Shown in pieces: positions 47,827-55,534 of a DNA stretch of 64,000 bases (its first letter is position 1; every line of letters starts with the position of its first letter). A program made the position numbers and the translations under genes. The stretch is from Pyxidicoccus trucidator. GTDB taxonomy: Bacteria; Myxococcota; Myxococcia; Myxococcales; Myxococcaceae. Where the stretch lies: positions 280,132-344,131 of the forward strand of contig NZ_JAAIXZ010000013.1 of assembly GCF_010894435.1 (NCBI RefSeq). The letters run 5' to 3'. The notes under the pieces are model-generated. The model ran no database searches. It was not told the origin of the DNA and saw only the letters and a program-made list of their open reading frames with translations.

Positions 47827-49389
47827 ATGACCCTGCTGCCCTTGACCCTCGTGGCGCTCGCGACCACGTCCCAGATTTCCTCTGTCGTCATCTACCCGGA
47901 CCGCGCGCAGGTGACTCGCGCTCGGACGGTGACGTGCTCCGGCGCCACCACCGCCGTGTTCGACCACCTGCCCACGGCGGCGGCGCGGGAGAGCTTCCGC
48001 GCCCGCGCCGCCGGCGCCAACCTGGAGGGCCTCGCCGTCGACACGGTGACGCTCGAACAGAGCGTGGCCCCCGAGCGCGCGAAGCTGGAGGTCCGTGGCG
48101 TCGCGCTGGACCGCGAGCAGGAAGTGCTGAAGGCCGCCGCCGAGCGGGCGAAGGACCTGGAGCGGCTGTCGCAGGGCTTCACCGACGTGGCGGTGAGCCG
48201 CGTGACGGGCGAGCTGACCGGGCCGAAGCCGGACACGCGCACGTGGGCCTCGGCCTTCGATGCGGCAATGGCGGTGCGCCTGCGCGCGGTGAAGGAGACG
48301 CGGGACGTCGAGGAGAAGCAGCGCGCGCTCAGGCGGCGGCAGGATGAGGTGGACACGGAGCTGGAGCGCCTGAACACGCTGGCCGCGCGCAGTGAGCAGC
48401 GCGTGGAGGTGCGCCTGTCCTGCCCCGAGGGCACGCAGACGCGTGTCGAGTTGACGTACCTGGTGGGTGGCACGTCCTGGACGCCGCTGTACGAGGCCCG
48501 CGCGGAGGAGGGCTCGGGCATCGTGGAGCTGACGTCGCTGGCCACCGTGCGCCAGGCCACGGGCGAGGACTGGATGGGGGCGAAGCTCTTCCTCTCCACC
48601 GCGCTGCCGAATCAGGACGCCACGCCGCCCGAGGTGTCACCGCTGTACGTCTCCGCCTTCAAGCGGCCGAAGGAGCGCAAGGTGCTGGTGCGGCGCGACG
48701 AGCAGCAGCAGCACGCCGAGGCTGGCGTGGGCGGGGAGACGGAGGGCCAGGGCCTGCGCGTCGAGTCCCAGGGTTTGTCGGTGCAGTGGGAGGCGCAGGA
48801 GGCGACGCGGGTGCCCGGAGACGGCAGCGCGGTGCGGGTGCGGCTGGGCCGCCACCGGCTCAAGGCGGACTTCTCCTGGCGCACGGTGCCCAAGCTGCAC
48901 CCGGTGGTCTTCCGCGTGGCGCGGCTGGGCAACACCACGCCCTTCCCGCTGCTGCCCGGGCCCATCAGCGTCTTCCGTGACACGGGCTTCCTGGGGCACC
49001 AGCGGCTGGGGCGCGTTGCGAAGGGTGCGCCCTTCGAGCTCTCCTTCGGTCTGGAGGAGGGGCTGCGCGTGAAGCGCACGGTGGTGGAGGAGCTGCAGCG
49101 TCCCGAGGGGCTCTTTGGCGGCAAGCAGCGCTTCCGCTTCGTCTACCGCTTCCAGCTCACCAACCTCCGCGCGAGGCCCGAGAAGGTGGAGCTGTCCGAG
49201 CATGTGCCGGTGTCCGAGCTGGACGACGTGAAGGTGGAGCTGGAGCCGGAGTCCACGGCGGGCTACACGCTCGCGGCGGCGGATGGCATCGCGACGTGGA
49301 AGGTGCCGCTGGCGCCGGGTGAGCAGCGCACGGTGGACCTGGCCTTCCACGTGGACGCGCCCTCCGACTACGACACCGGGGCGATGTAG
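47827..49389 (+). CDS. MuiA/DUF4139 family exported protein, compact form
   Basis: This 520-residue protein starts MTLLPLTLVALATTSQISSV, with an atypical, weakly charged signal peptide. It has the same architecture as the preceding gene without the inserted module: SSVVIYPDRAQVTRARTV at the start, a coiled-coil region rich in Arg and Glu, then DUF4139 with TSLATVRQATGEDWMGAKLF and a C-terminal beta part. It begins after GAGGAACCCGCC, 10 bases after the upstream stop, so they are co-translated. Family members affect alginate-type mucoidy in Pseudomonas when overexpressed; the molecular role is unknown. Two adjacent copies suggest a hetero-complex. Confidence 0.87.
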   Translation: MTLLPLTLVALATTSQISSVVIYPDRAQVTRARTVTCSGATTAVFDHLPTAAARESFRARAAGANLEGLAVDTVTLEQSVAPERAKLEVRGVALDREQEVLKAAAERAKDLERLSQGFTDVAVSRVTGELTGPKPDTRTWASAFDAAMAVRLRAVKETRDVEEKQRALRRRQDEVDTELERLNTLAARSEQRVEVRLSCPEGTQTRVELTYLVGGTSWTPLYEARAEEGSGIVELTSLATVRQATGEDWMGAKLFLSTALPNQDATPPEVSPLYVSAFKRPKERKVLVRRDEQQQHAEAGVGGETEGQGLRVESQGLSVQWEAQEATRVPGDGSAVRVRLGRHRLKADFSWRTVPKLHPVVFRVARLGNTTPFPLLPGPISVFRDTGFLGHQRLGRVAKGAPFELSFGLEEGLRVKRTVVEELQRPEGLFGGKQRFRFVYRFQLTNLRARPEKVELSEHVPVSELDDVKVELEPESTAGYTLAAADGIATWKVPLAPGEQRTVDLAFHVDAPSDYDTGAM

Positions 49390-49563
49390 ACGCTCGCGGC
49401 GCCAGGGGCTGGACGCGATGTCGAGGGACAGGGCTCGGCGTTCTCCGCATGAGGAACGCAGAGCCCTGACGCAGCGTCCGGGCGGAATGAACGTGCATGC
49501 GGCTTGCATCCGAGCGCGCGCTCCACGAGACGTTCCCCTGGAACCCCCGCGAGGCTCACCACG

Positions 49564-50349
49564 ATGGTCGCCCTTCCCCTCCCCCGACTCCACCTCTGCG
49601 CGCTGCTCCTGCTCGGCGGCGCCTGTGCCTCCACACCGGAGCGCGCCGCTCCGGCCCCTGAAGCAGCAGCCGCACCCCGAGCGCAGGCTGAGGGCCCGAG
49701 CGAGTACACGGTGGCCGAGGACATCCACGTGCGCAGGCTCGCGCCCGGCGTGTGGCTCCACACGACGCTGGCGGGCGAGGACTTCGGGCGCTACCCCGCC
49801 AACGGGCTGCTCATCGAGGACGGGGAAGCCTCGCTCCTCGTGGACATGGGCTGGAACGCGCGGCATGCGGAGCAGCTGCTGACCTGGGCCCGCGAGACGC
49901 TGCGGCGTCCGGTACGCGCGGCCGTGGTGACACACTTCCACGTGGACAGGACTGGCGGGGTGCCCGCGCTCGTGGCCCAGGGCCTTCCGGTGTACGGACT
50001 GGAGGACACCGTGAAGCTCGCGAAGGAGCGCGGCATGCCCGTGCCGCCGCGCACCGTCTCGCAGGACCAGGCGCTCGGGCCCATCGAGGTCTTCTTCCCC
50101 GGTGCGGGGCATGCGCGAGACAACCTCGTGGTGTGGCACAAGGACAGCGGCGTCCTGTTCGGCGGGTGCTTCGTGAAGGACGGCGCCGCGAAGGACCTGG
50201 GCAACGTGGCGGACGCGGACGTGGCAGCCTGGCCCGCGAGCCTGGAGCGCACGCGCCAGCGCTTCCCCGAGATGCAGGTGGTGGTGCCCGGCCACGGCCA
50301 GCCCGGCGGCCCGGAGCTGCTGACGCACACGCGGGCCCTGCTTCACTGA
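49564..50349 (+). CDS. Subclass-B1-like metallo-beta-lactamase, possible lipoprotein
   Basis: This 261-residue exported enzyme carries every zinc ligand of subclass B1: His, His and Asp in VVTHFHVDRTGG (about residues 124-128), His in FFPGAGHARDNLVVW (183), Cys in LFGGCFVKDGAAKDLGN (202) and His in VVVPGHGQPGG (about 246). B1 enzymes hydrolyse penicillins, cephalosporins and carbapenems with one or two zinc ions. The signal ends LLLLGGAC, with Leu at -4, so lipid attachment like NDM is possible but not certain. It lies 174 bases after the MuiA genes with no resistance-island or mobile signature around it. Activity is not shown by sequence alone. Confidence 0.9.
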   Translation: MVALPLPRLHLCALLLLGGACASTPERAAPAPEAAAAPRAQAEGPSEYTVAEDIHVRRLAPGVWLHTTLAGEDFGRYPANGLLIEDGEASLLVDMGWNARHAEQLLTWARETLRRPVRAAVVTHFHVDRTGGVPALVAQGLPVYGLEDTVKLAKERGMPVPPRTVSQDQALGPIEVFFPGAGHARDNLVVWHKDSGVLFGGCFVKDGAAKDLGNVADADVAAWPASLERTRQRFPEMQVVVPGHGQPGGPELLTHTRALLH

Positions 50350-50594
50350 AGCGCTCCACAAGTTCCCAACAGCGGTGCCCGGCGGACTGTGCCTGCTTGT
50401 CGGGTCGCCGCGGGCCGTGAGCGTTCGACAGCGCACGTGAAGTGGGTCACTCCGTGCTCGGCCGCCTGCTCACATCCGTCAGACCCTGGACATCCCATGC
50501 GGTCCGAAGGACCCCGGTGAATGGGCGGCCGATTCCACCGTCCCTACCGTGCCCGTGGAGAATCGCGGGCCGGCGATGGGGATGGAGGGGCGAC

Positions 50595-51596
50595 ATGAAA
50601 CGTGTAGCGGCGGTGGCGGTGCTCGCGATGGCCTTGGGGGGATGCACGGCTTCGAAGATGGAACAGAGGAACGGTTGCTGGGTCCGGCAGGTCCGCACGT
50701 TCCCCTCCTCGGTGAAGGAAGACATTGGCCCCTGTGCACGGCCAACCCCGGTCTGGTCCGAGGACCGACTGACGCGGCTGGTGCAGGAGTGCGTGATGCA
50801 CGCGGACTACCGGTGGCAGAGCAGTGCGTTGGTGGCCTGGAACCGGGGCGAGCCACTGCCCGAGCGCGAGCCGGAGGAGAAGGTGCTCGGGGCCTGCATG
50901 GCGCGGGCGGAGACGGTGCTGAACGCGGAGAAGGGCTCGGTGGAGCAGCGCCTGAGCGAAGTCTCCAAGGAGCGGGACACGCTCAAGGCCAGCATGGAGA
51001 AGGAGCGCGCCGAGCACCAGGCGAGCCTCGAGAAGGCACGCTCGCAGCACGACGCCTACCTGCAGCAGGCACGCTCGCAGCACGATGCCAGCATGGAGCG
51101 GGCGCAGAACCAACTGCACGAGAGCAACAACCGCCTGACGGAGGTGCTGGGCGAGGCGGCGAAGAAGCCCGCACCCAATGCGGTGGCGACGGCGACGGCC
51201 ACGTCCACCAGCGAGGGCAAGGCGAATACCCAGAGCGACTCGCTCGCGCGGGGTGACTCGGCGTCACGAGGTGACTCCACTTCGCGCGGTGACTCCAACT
51301 CCCGACGGGATTCGACGTCCCGGGGACCGACAGTGGCGAAGCCGATTGCCGGCACACCGCTGCCCATGTGCCCGGTTCCCTCGGTGGCGAAGCGGCGCCA
51401 GGCACGCTCGGCATCGGGCCTGCAGGAATTGGCGAGCACGGAGGAGTCGCCGGCATGCAAGCCTCCGGCGCCCTCCGACTCCGCGCAGCCTGCTCCCGCC
51501 GTGCTGCCTGTCCTGGCGACGCCCGCCGCACAGACCGCACAGGCGCCGACGCCGCTGAAGCCCGAGGACGTGCAGCCGTCCGATTCGGCGAAGTAG
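50595..51596 (+). CDS. Lipoprotein with coiled coil and SRGDS-like repeats
   Basis: This 333-residue lipoprotein starts MKRVAAVAVLAMALGGCTAS, a canonical lipobox (LGGC), after GGAGGGG. A small Cys-containing N-terminal part (two pairs of Cys by residue 85) is followed by a helix of about 100 residues (VEQRLSEVSKERDTLKASME) predicted to be a coiled coil, with the repeats ARSQHDAYLQQARSQHDASM. Next comes a disordered Ser/Thr/Pro-rich tail with five repeats of S-R-G/R-D-S (SASRGDSTSRGDSNSRRDST). The trimeric-adhesin-like design is loose. It is monocistronic, followed by a convergent hairpin. Confidence 0.78.
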   Translation: MKRVAAVAVLAMALGGCTASKMEQRNGCWVRQVRTFPSSVKEDIGPCARPTPVWSEDRLTRLVQECVMHADYRWQSSALVAWNRGEPLPEREPEEKVLGACMARAETVLNAEKGSVEQRLSEVSKERDTLKASMEKERAEHQASLEKARSQHDAYLQQARSQHDASMERAQNQLHESNNRLTEVLGEAAKKPAPNAVATATATSTSEGKANTQSDSLARGDSASRGDSTSRGDSNSRRDSTSRGPTVAKPIAGTPLPMCPVPSVAKRRQARSASGLQELASTEESPACKPPAPSDSAQPAPAVLPVLATPAAQTAQAPTPLKPEDVQPSDSAK

Positions 51597-51625
51597 CCGC
51601 GGACAAGGCGCTGATTCAGCACGGG

Positions 51626-51654
51626 CCCTCCTCATCGTGATTCGGTGAGGAGGG
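51626..51654. terminator. Convergent hairpin between coiled-coil lipoprotein and sitI6 copy 1
   Basis: A perfect 9-bp stem (CCCTCCTCA at 51626-51634, TGAGGAGGG at 51646-51654) with an 11-base loop lies between convergent stops, 29 bases after the plus-strand gene and 17 before the end of the minus-strand one. Confidence 0.6.
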
Positions 51655-51670
51655 TTACCGCCTGCGAGAT

Positions 51671-52513
51671 TCAGACGAAGTGGGCGACTTCCAGCGCGTA
51701 GCCTTTGGCGTCCATCTTCTCCAGCACATCGCGCAGCTTGGGTGAGATGAGCAACCGGCGCTCGGGCCTCAAGTCGCCGCGTCGACAGCCGAAGTACTTG
51801 TCGGTGAGGCACAGGTCGCTGCCATCATGGCTGGCGCGCTTCAGGTACAGCTCGGAGACCTGGTTGAGCCCCGCGATGTGACCCTTCGGGCAACGGTGCT
51901 CATTGCGCTCGTCGAGGTCGAAGGGGTGGTTTCCCGCCACCGTCCTCGCATCCAGCGTCAGGGGCTTCGAGGTGAACACGGGGCGGAACCACTCGGAGGA
52001 CTGGGTGCTCTTGCGCCCGCTGTGGAAGACGGGACGGAACTCCGCTCCTCGCAGACCCTGTTCCTTGAAGGCCGCTACGAACCGGGAGGACACCACGACC
52101 TCGCCTGCGATGGTCTGAGCGATGTCCTTGTTCCTGGAGACGCGCTTCGTATTGAGGATGAGCTCGGTCTTCAGCGGTGCTCCCGCGCCACAGTGCGTGC
52201 ACGCGGCCGACTCGTCGTACTCCGTGCCGAAATCGGTACCCGGCGGTTCGAAGTACGTGCGGATGATGAGGTTCAGCAACTCAGCGGATTCGAGCTCTTC
52301 CTCCGTGTACTTGCGATGGATGCGCCAGTAGGTGAAGAACGCATCACCCTTCTCTCGGTAGGAACGATCAATCCGGGCAATACGCTGCACCTGCTTGTCG
52401 TCGCTGGGCAGAACGACCTTGCGGAGGGTGTCTCCCAGCGGCACGCCCAGCTCCGACTCCAGATGCTGTTGAGCATCGTCCTCACCAATCCTGAACTCGA
52501 TGGTCTCGCGCAT
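51671..52513 (-). CDS. sitI6: SitI6-family immunity protein, copy 1 (CXXCG family)
   Basis: This 280-residue soluble protein matches the Myxococcus double-CXXCG paralogous family that serves as immunity to SitA6 toxins: ESAACTHCGAGAPL carries the first CxxCG, while the later pairs have decayed to CPKGH and CRRGD. Copies 1 and 2 are almost identical from IHRKYTEEELESAELL to the C-terminus (ALEVAHFV), but their first 70 residues differ clearly. The start is the ATG at 52513, two bases after the toxin stop, implying coupled translation with the toxin. Immunity function follows from the family; recognition specificity is inferred to lie in the N-terminal part. Confidence 0.85.
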   Translation of the reverse strand: MRETIEFRIGEDDAQQHLESELGVPLGDTLRKVVLPSDDKQVQRIARIDRSYREKGDAFFTYWRIHRKYTEEELESAELLNLIIRTYFEPPGTDFGTEYDESAACTHCGAGAPLKTELILNTKRVSRNKDIAQTIAGEVVVSSRFVAAFKEQGLRGAEFRPVFHSGRKSTQSSEWFRPVFTSKPLTLDARTVAGNHPFDLDERNEHRCPKGHIAGLNQVSELYLKRASHDGSDLCLTDKYFGCRRGDLRPERRLLISPKLRDVLEKMDAKGYALEVAHFV

Positions 52514-52515
52514 GC

Positions 52516-53166
52516 TCAAGGAGTGATGCCAATGAGTTGGGGAATGGGGTATTGCGAGTAGACGCGGACCAGGATTTTTTGAAGATCTTGAGGGCTCGGG
52601 CTGCCGCTACCGTACGCTCTCTCGCGGCGAAACGCCTGGGTAATGGCCTTGTGGTACGCCGTGGGCAGCCGGTACGTCTGCCCGTTCTTCTGACCTCCCA
52701 GGTACCTGGGTATCAGGTGGTGGTTCTCGTAGCCCGAGCTGTTGGGATACTTCGCCTGCGCCTCCTTGAGCCGCTGGACGTAGGCCTGCCTCGCTTGAAG
52801 CACCACCGCCCGGTTCGCGGCCTGTTGCGCGCGAACCTGAGCTTGCAGCGGCGTCGGCCGTGCGGGCGCGAGCAGTGGCGGCTGGCGCACAGCCCTCGCG
52901 CCGCCTCCACGCCGCACCGGTGGCCGCACCGCCACGGCGCCATCGAGAGGATCCGTGCCAGCACCCCAGACAAGCTCTTCCCATCCTTCAGGGAGAATGG
53001 CACCGGATGGGCCTCCATCGTCATCCTCCGTGGCCTCCGCCACGAAGATGCCTCCCTCCACCGGCGCCACGTCACCGGCAGAGCGCTCCCGCACCGCTTC
53101 CGCCCCACCCGCACACGCGAGCAGGAGCACAACCACACAGACTGGGACGAACCGCATTCGACGCAT
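52516..53166 (-). CDS. sitA6: SitA6-family polymorphic toxin lipoprotein, copy 1
   Basis: This 216-residue lipoprotein begins MRRMRFVPVCVVVLLLACAG, with a lipobox (LLAC). The middle is disordered, Pro/Arg/Ala-rich, and then helical (AYVQRLKEAQAKYPNSSG). The C-terminal toxin module contains YENHHLIPRYLGGQKNGQT and TAYHKAITQAFRRER, an HNH/AHH-like nuclease pattern with paired His. SitA toxins are moved between myxobacterial cells by outer-membrane exchange and kill cells lacking the matching SitI. The ATG at 53166 is supported by GGAG upstream and by conservation with copy 2. No SitB gene is adjacent. Confidence 0.85.
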   Translation of the reverse strand: MRRMRFVPVCVVVLLLACAGGAEAVRERSAGDVAPVEGGIFVAEATEDDDGGPSGAILPEGWEELVWGAGTDPLDGAVAVRPPVRRGGGARAVRQPPLLAPARPTPLQAQVRAQQAANRAVVLQARQAYVQRLKEAQAKYPNSSGYENHHLIPRYLGGQKNGQTYRLPTAYHKAITQAFRRERAYGSGSPSPQDLQKILVRVYSQYPIPQLIGITP

Positions 53167-53270
53167 TGGCACCGCTCCATCGCAGGAGTGACAGGGCCCA
53201 ACCCAGCGCTCGCGCTTGAACTCCCGATGCAGTGCCATGGTCGGGATATGCCTGCAATGCTCCACGTCCA

Positions 53271-54113
53271 TCAGACGAAGTGGGCGACCTCCAGCGCGTA
53301 GCCCTTGGCGTCGATTCCCTCCAGCACGTCACGCAGCCTGGGTGAGATGAGCAACCGGCGCTCGGGCCTCAAGTCGCCGCGTCGGCAGCCGAAGTACTTG
53401 TCGGTGAGGCACAGGTCACTGCCATCATGGCTGGCGCGCTTCAGGTACAGCTCGGAGACCTGGTTGAGCCCCGCGATGTGCCCCTTCGGACAGCGGTGCT
53501 CATTGCGCTCGTCGAGGTCGAAGGGGTGGTTTCCCGCCACCGTCCTCGCATCCAGCGTCAGGGGCTTCGAGGTGAACACGGGGCGGAACCACTCGGAGGA
53601 CTGGGTGCTCTTGCGCCCGCTGTGGAAGACGGGACGGAACTCCGCTCCTCGCAGACCCTGTTCCTTGAAGGCCGCCACGAACCGGGAGGACACCACGACC
53701 TCGCCTGCGATGGTCTGAGCGATGTCCTTGTTCCTGGAGACGCGCTTCGTGTTCAGGATGAGCTCGGTCTTCAGGGGTGCTCCCGCGCCACAGTGCGTGC
53801 ACGCGGCCGACTCGTCGTACTCTGTGCCGAAATCGGTACCCGGCGGTTCGAAGTACGTGCGGATGATGAGGTCCAGCAGCTCAGCGGATTCGAGCTCTTC
53901 CTCCGTGTACTTGCGATGGATGTGCCAGTAGGTGAAGAAGAGGTCTCCTCTCTTCTGTTGAGCACGTTCGATATCGCCAATCTCCTGCACGCGGCGGTCA
54001 TCACCGGGCAGCACAACCTTCCTCAGACTTTCGTTGAGGAGAACCCCCAGGCCAGGTTCGAGGAACTTCCGGGCCCGCTCTTCCGCAATCCTGAATTCAA
54101 AGGTCTCGCGCAT
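53271..54113 (-). CDS. sitI6: SitI6-family immunity protein, copy 2
   Basis: This 280-residue protein is identical in length to copy 1, with the same ESAACTHCGAGAPL CxxCG element and nearly the same last 210 residues. The N-terminal segment reads MRETFEFRIAEERARKFLEP, against MRETIEFRIGEDDAQQHLES in copy 1, and stays divergent until IHRKYTEEEL. The ATG at 54113 lies two bases after the copy 2 toxin stop. The open frame continues upstream to 54587 only because the toxin gene is open in this frame; that extension is spurious. It should neutralise its own toxin; cross-protection with copy 1 is unknown. Confidence 0.85.
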   Translation of the reverse strand: MRETFEFRIAEERARKFLEPGLGVLLNESLRKVVLPGDDRRVQEIGDIERAQQKRGDLFFTYWHIHRKYTEEELESAELLDLIIRTYFEPPGTDFGTEYDESAACTHCGAGAPLKTELILNTKRVSRNKDIAQTIAGEVVVSSRFVAAFKEQGLRGAEFRPVFHSGRKSTQSSEWFRPVFTSKPLTLDARTVAGNHPFDLDERNEHRCPKGHIAGLNQVSELYLKRASHDGSDLCLTDKYFGCRRGDLRPERRLLISPRLRDVLEGIDAKGYALEVAHFV

Positions 54114-54115
54114 GA

Positions 54116-54769
54116 TCAGGGAGTGATTCCGACGAGCTGAGGAATCGGGTACCGGGAGTAGACCCGCACGAGTATATCCGTCAGTTCCTGGGGATTGGGC
54201 TTGTAACGCTGGCCGTACCGCCACTCCTGGCGGAATGCCTGGGTAACGGCCTTGTGGTACGCTGTGGGCAACCGGTACGTCTGCCCGTCCTTCGGCCCCC
54301 CCAGGTACCTGGGTATCAGGTGGTGATTCTCGTAGCCCGAGCTGTTCGGATACTTCGCCTGCGCCTCCTTGAGCCGCTGGACGTAGGCCTGCCTCGCCTG
54401 GAGCACCACCGCCTGGTTCGCGGCCCGTTGCGCGCGAACCTGAGCTTGCAGCGGCGTCGGCCGTGCGGGCGCGAGCAGTGGCGGCTGGCGCACAGCCCTC
54501 GCGCCGCCTCCACGCCGCACCGGTGGCCGCACCGCCACGGCGCCATCGAGAGGATCCGTGCCAGCACCCCAGACAAGCTCTTCCCATCCTTCAGGGAGAA
54601 TGGCACCGGATGGGCCTCCATCGTCATCCTCCGTGGCCTCCGCCACGAAGATGCCTCCCTCCACCGGCGCCACGTCACCGGCAGAGCGCTCCCGCACCGC
54701 TTCCGCCCCACCCGCACACGCGAGCAGGAGCACAACCACACAGACTGGGACGAACCGCATTCGACGCAT
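54116..54769 (-). CDS. sitA6: SitA6-family polymorphic toxin lipoprotein, copy 2
   Basis: This 217-residue lipoprotein is the same as copy 1 through the signal, the linker and the start of the nuclease (YENHHLIPRYLGGPKDGQT), then differs: FRQEWRYGQRYKPNPQELTD here against FRRERAYGSGSPSPQDLQKI in copy 1, before rejoining at ILVRVYSRYPIPQLVGITP. The paired His of the HNH/AHH-like module are kept in both. The start at 54769 has GGAG eight bases upstream. As the first gene of the four-gene array it probably carries the main promoter. Delivery by outer-membrane exchange is family knowledge. Confidence 0.85.
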   Translation of the reverse strand: MRRMRFVPVCVVVLLLACAGGAEAVRERSAGDVAPVEGGIFVAEATEDDDGGPSGAILPEGWEELVWGAGTDPLDGAVAVRPPVRRGGGARAVRQPPLLAPARPTPLQAQVRAQRAANQAVVLQARQAYVQRLKEAQAKYPNSSGYENHHLIPRYLGGPKDGQTYRLPTAYHKAVTQAFRQEWRYGQRYKPNPQELTDILVRVYSRYPIPQLVGITP

Positions 54770-54842
54770 TGGCACCGCTCCATCGCAGGAGTGACAGGGC
54801 CCAACCTGGCGCTCGCGCTTGAACTCCGGTCCCGATGCAGTG

Positions 54843-55130
54843 CGCCGCACTGTGCATTCCAGCACGCTTCCCACTTCCGAGAGCAGCACCGCGCCTCCGC
54901 GCCACTCGGCTGTCAGGCCCCACGCCACGCTCGCGTCCCTGCGAACCGACGGAATCCAGAGGTGCCACGGGGCTGTCCCCGGGCTCCCGGGTCTGGGCAT
55001 GGGCGCTCTGCGCTCAGGTACCGGACAGGGTGTCCCCGGGTCCATTGCTCGCGGTGGCTCCCTCACATCGGGCCATCCGGCCGGGCCGCCGCGAGGCCCA
55101 CATGAGCAGGCTCCACCGGTTGGGGCTTTC
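54843..55130. promoter_or_regulatory. Intergenic region between sitA6 copy 2 and the tRNA gene
   Basis: I see no gene here. Reading frames are open on the minus strand as an extension of the toxin but without a start signal. The promoter for the toxin array should lie here, since the cassette is transcribed away from the tRNA. No -35/-10 or integration repeat is convincing. Confidence 0.35.
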
Positions 55131-55202
55131 TCAGAACTAGCTCAATGGAAGAGCGCAAGACTGCCAATCTTGAGGTTGAAGGTTCGACTCCTTCGTTCTG
55201 AC
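55131..55202 (+). tRNA. tRNA with GCC anticodon (Gly by codon), atypical acceptor stem
   Basis: The sequence folds into a full cloverleaf: acceptor TCAGAAC/GTTCTGA (7 bp), D stem GCTC/GAGC, anticodon stem CAAGA/TCTTG with loop CTGCCAA, T stem GAAGG/CCTTC with loop TTCGACT. The anticodon GCC reads glycine GGC/GGU. The first pair is U1-A72 and the discriminator is C, with CCA not encoded, all unlike normal bacterial tRNA-Gly (G1-C72, U73). A small 5-bp hairpin (CCGAT/ATCGG) follows directly. It lies at the edge of the toxin array. Confidence 0.85.
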
Positions 55203-55534
55203 CCGATCTGAAAAATCGGTCATCCAAGGGGGTCCTGCCCGGAGCTGACGCGAACGCTGGCCCACCACTTCCACCCTCCCCCGCCGTGACGCCCGGCCGT
55301 CCGCCAGGGCGACAGGTCCACCCCGAGTTGTCAGCGGGAGCCCCTGCCGCCGTCCGTGGACAGGCCTGGCCCCCGAGCGCGGGAAGGCCCGAAGCGGAAC
55401 GGGCACGCAGTCGGCGCTTCACGTCCGTGAAGGGTGGGGCTCTCACTTTTCAGTCGTACCCGGGGCTCGCGCGGCGACGCGCAATCACCGCCCCGGTCAC
55501 AAAGCTCCCGCGAGCGGGAGAAGGGAGGTGCGCG
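55203..55534. other. 332 bases without a gene between tRNA and slipin gene
   Basis: Apart from the CCGAT/ATCGG hairpin at 55203-55219, I see no gene, repeat or clear promoter here. The minus-strand open frames across this stretch and the tRNA lack a plausible start or composition. Confidence 0.5.

Larger units (their letters stand above)
51671..53234 (-). repeat. Tandem duplication, unit 1 (sitA6-sitI6 cassette)
   Basis: This about 1.56-kb unit is repeated at 53271-54842 after a 36-base spacer. The units start at the shared TCAGACGAAG (51671, 53271) and their similarity ends near CGATGCAGTG (53225-53234, 54832-54842). By eye they are nearly identical except for one divergent patch across the toxin-immunity junction. 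Confidence 0.85.
53271..54842 (-). repeat. Tandem duplication, unit 2 (sitA6-sitI6 cassette)
   Basis: This is the second, upstream copy of the repeat at 51671-53234. It includes a homologous stretch of about 70 bases before the toxin start (coding in another frame for EFKRERQVGPCHSCDGAVP-like sequence), so promoter or leader sequence was duplicated with the genes. Confidence 0.85.

Noticed and set aside
53271..54587. A 438-residue reading frame covering sitI6 copy 2 with a long N-terminal extension
   Set aside because: The first 160 residues are the toxin gene read in another frame. The true start is the ATG at 54113, two bases after the toxin stop, as in copy 1.
51671..54842. An insertion sequence as the cause of the tandem repeat
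   Set aside because: No transposase, terminal inverted repeats or target-site duplication is visible; the repeat contains only the toxin-immunity genes.
55063..55446. Minus-strand open frames across the tRNA and the spacer after it
   Set aside because: They are antisense to the tRNA, lack a ribosome-binding site and a normal composition, and are chance frames in G+C-rich DNA.
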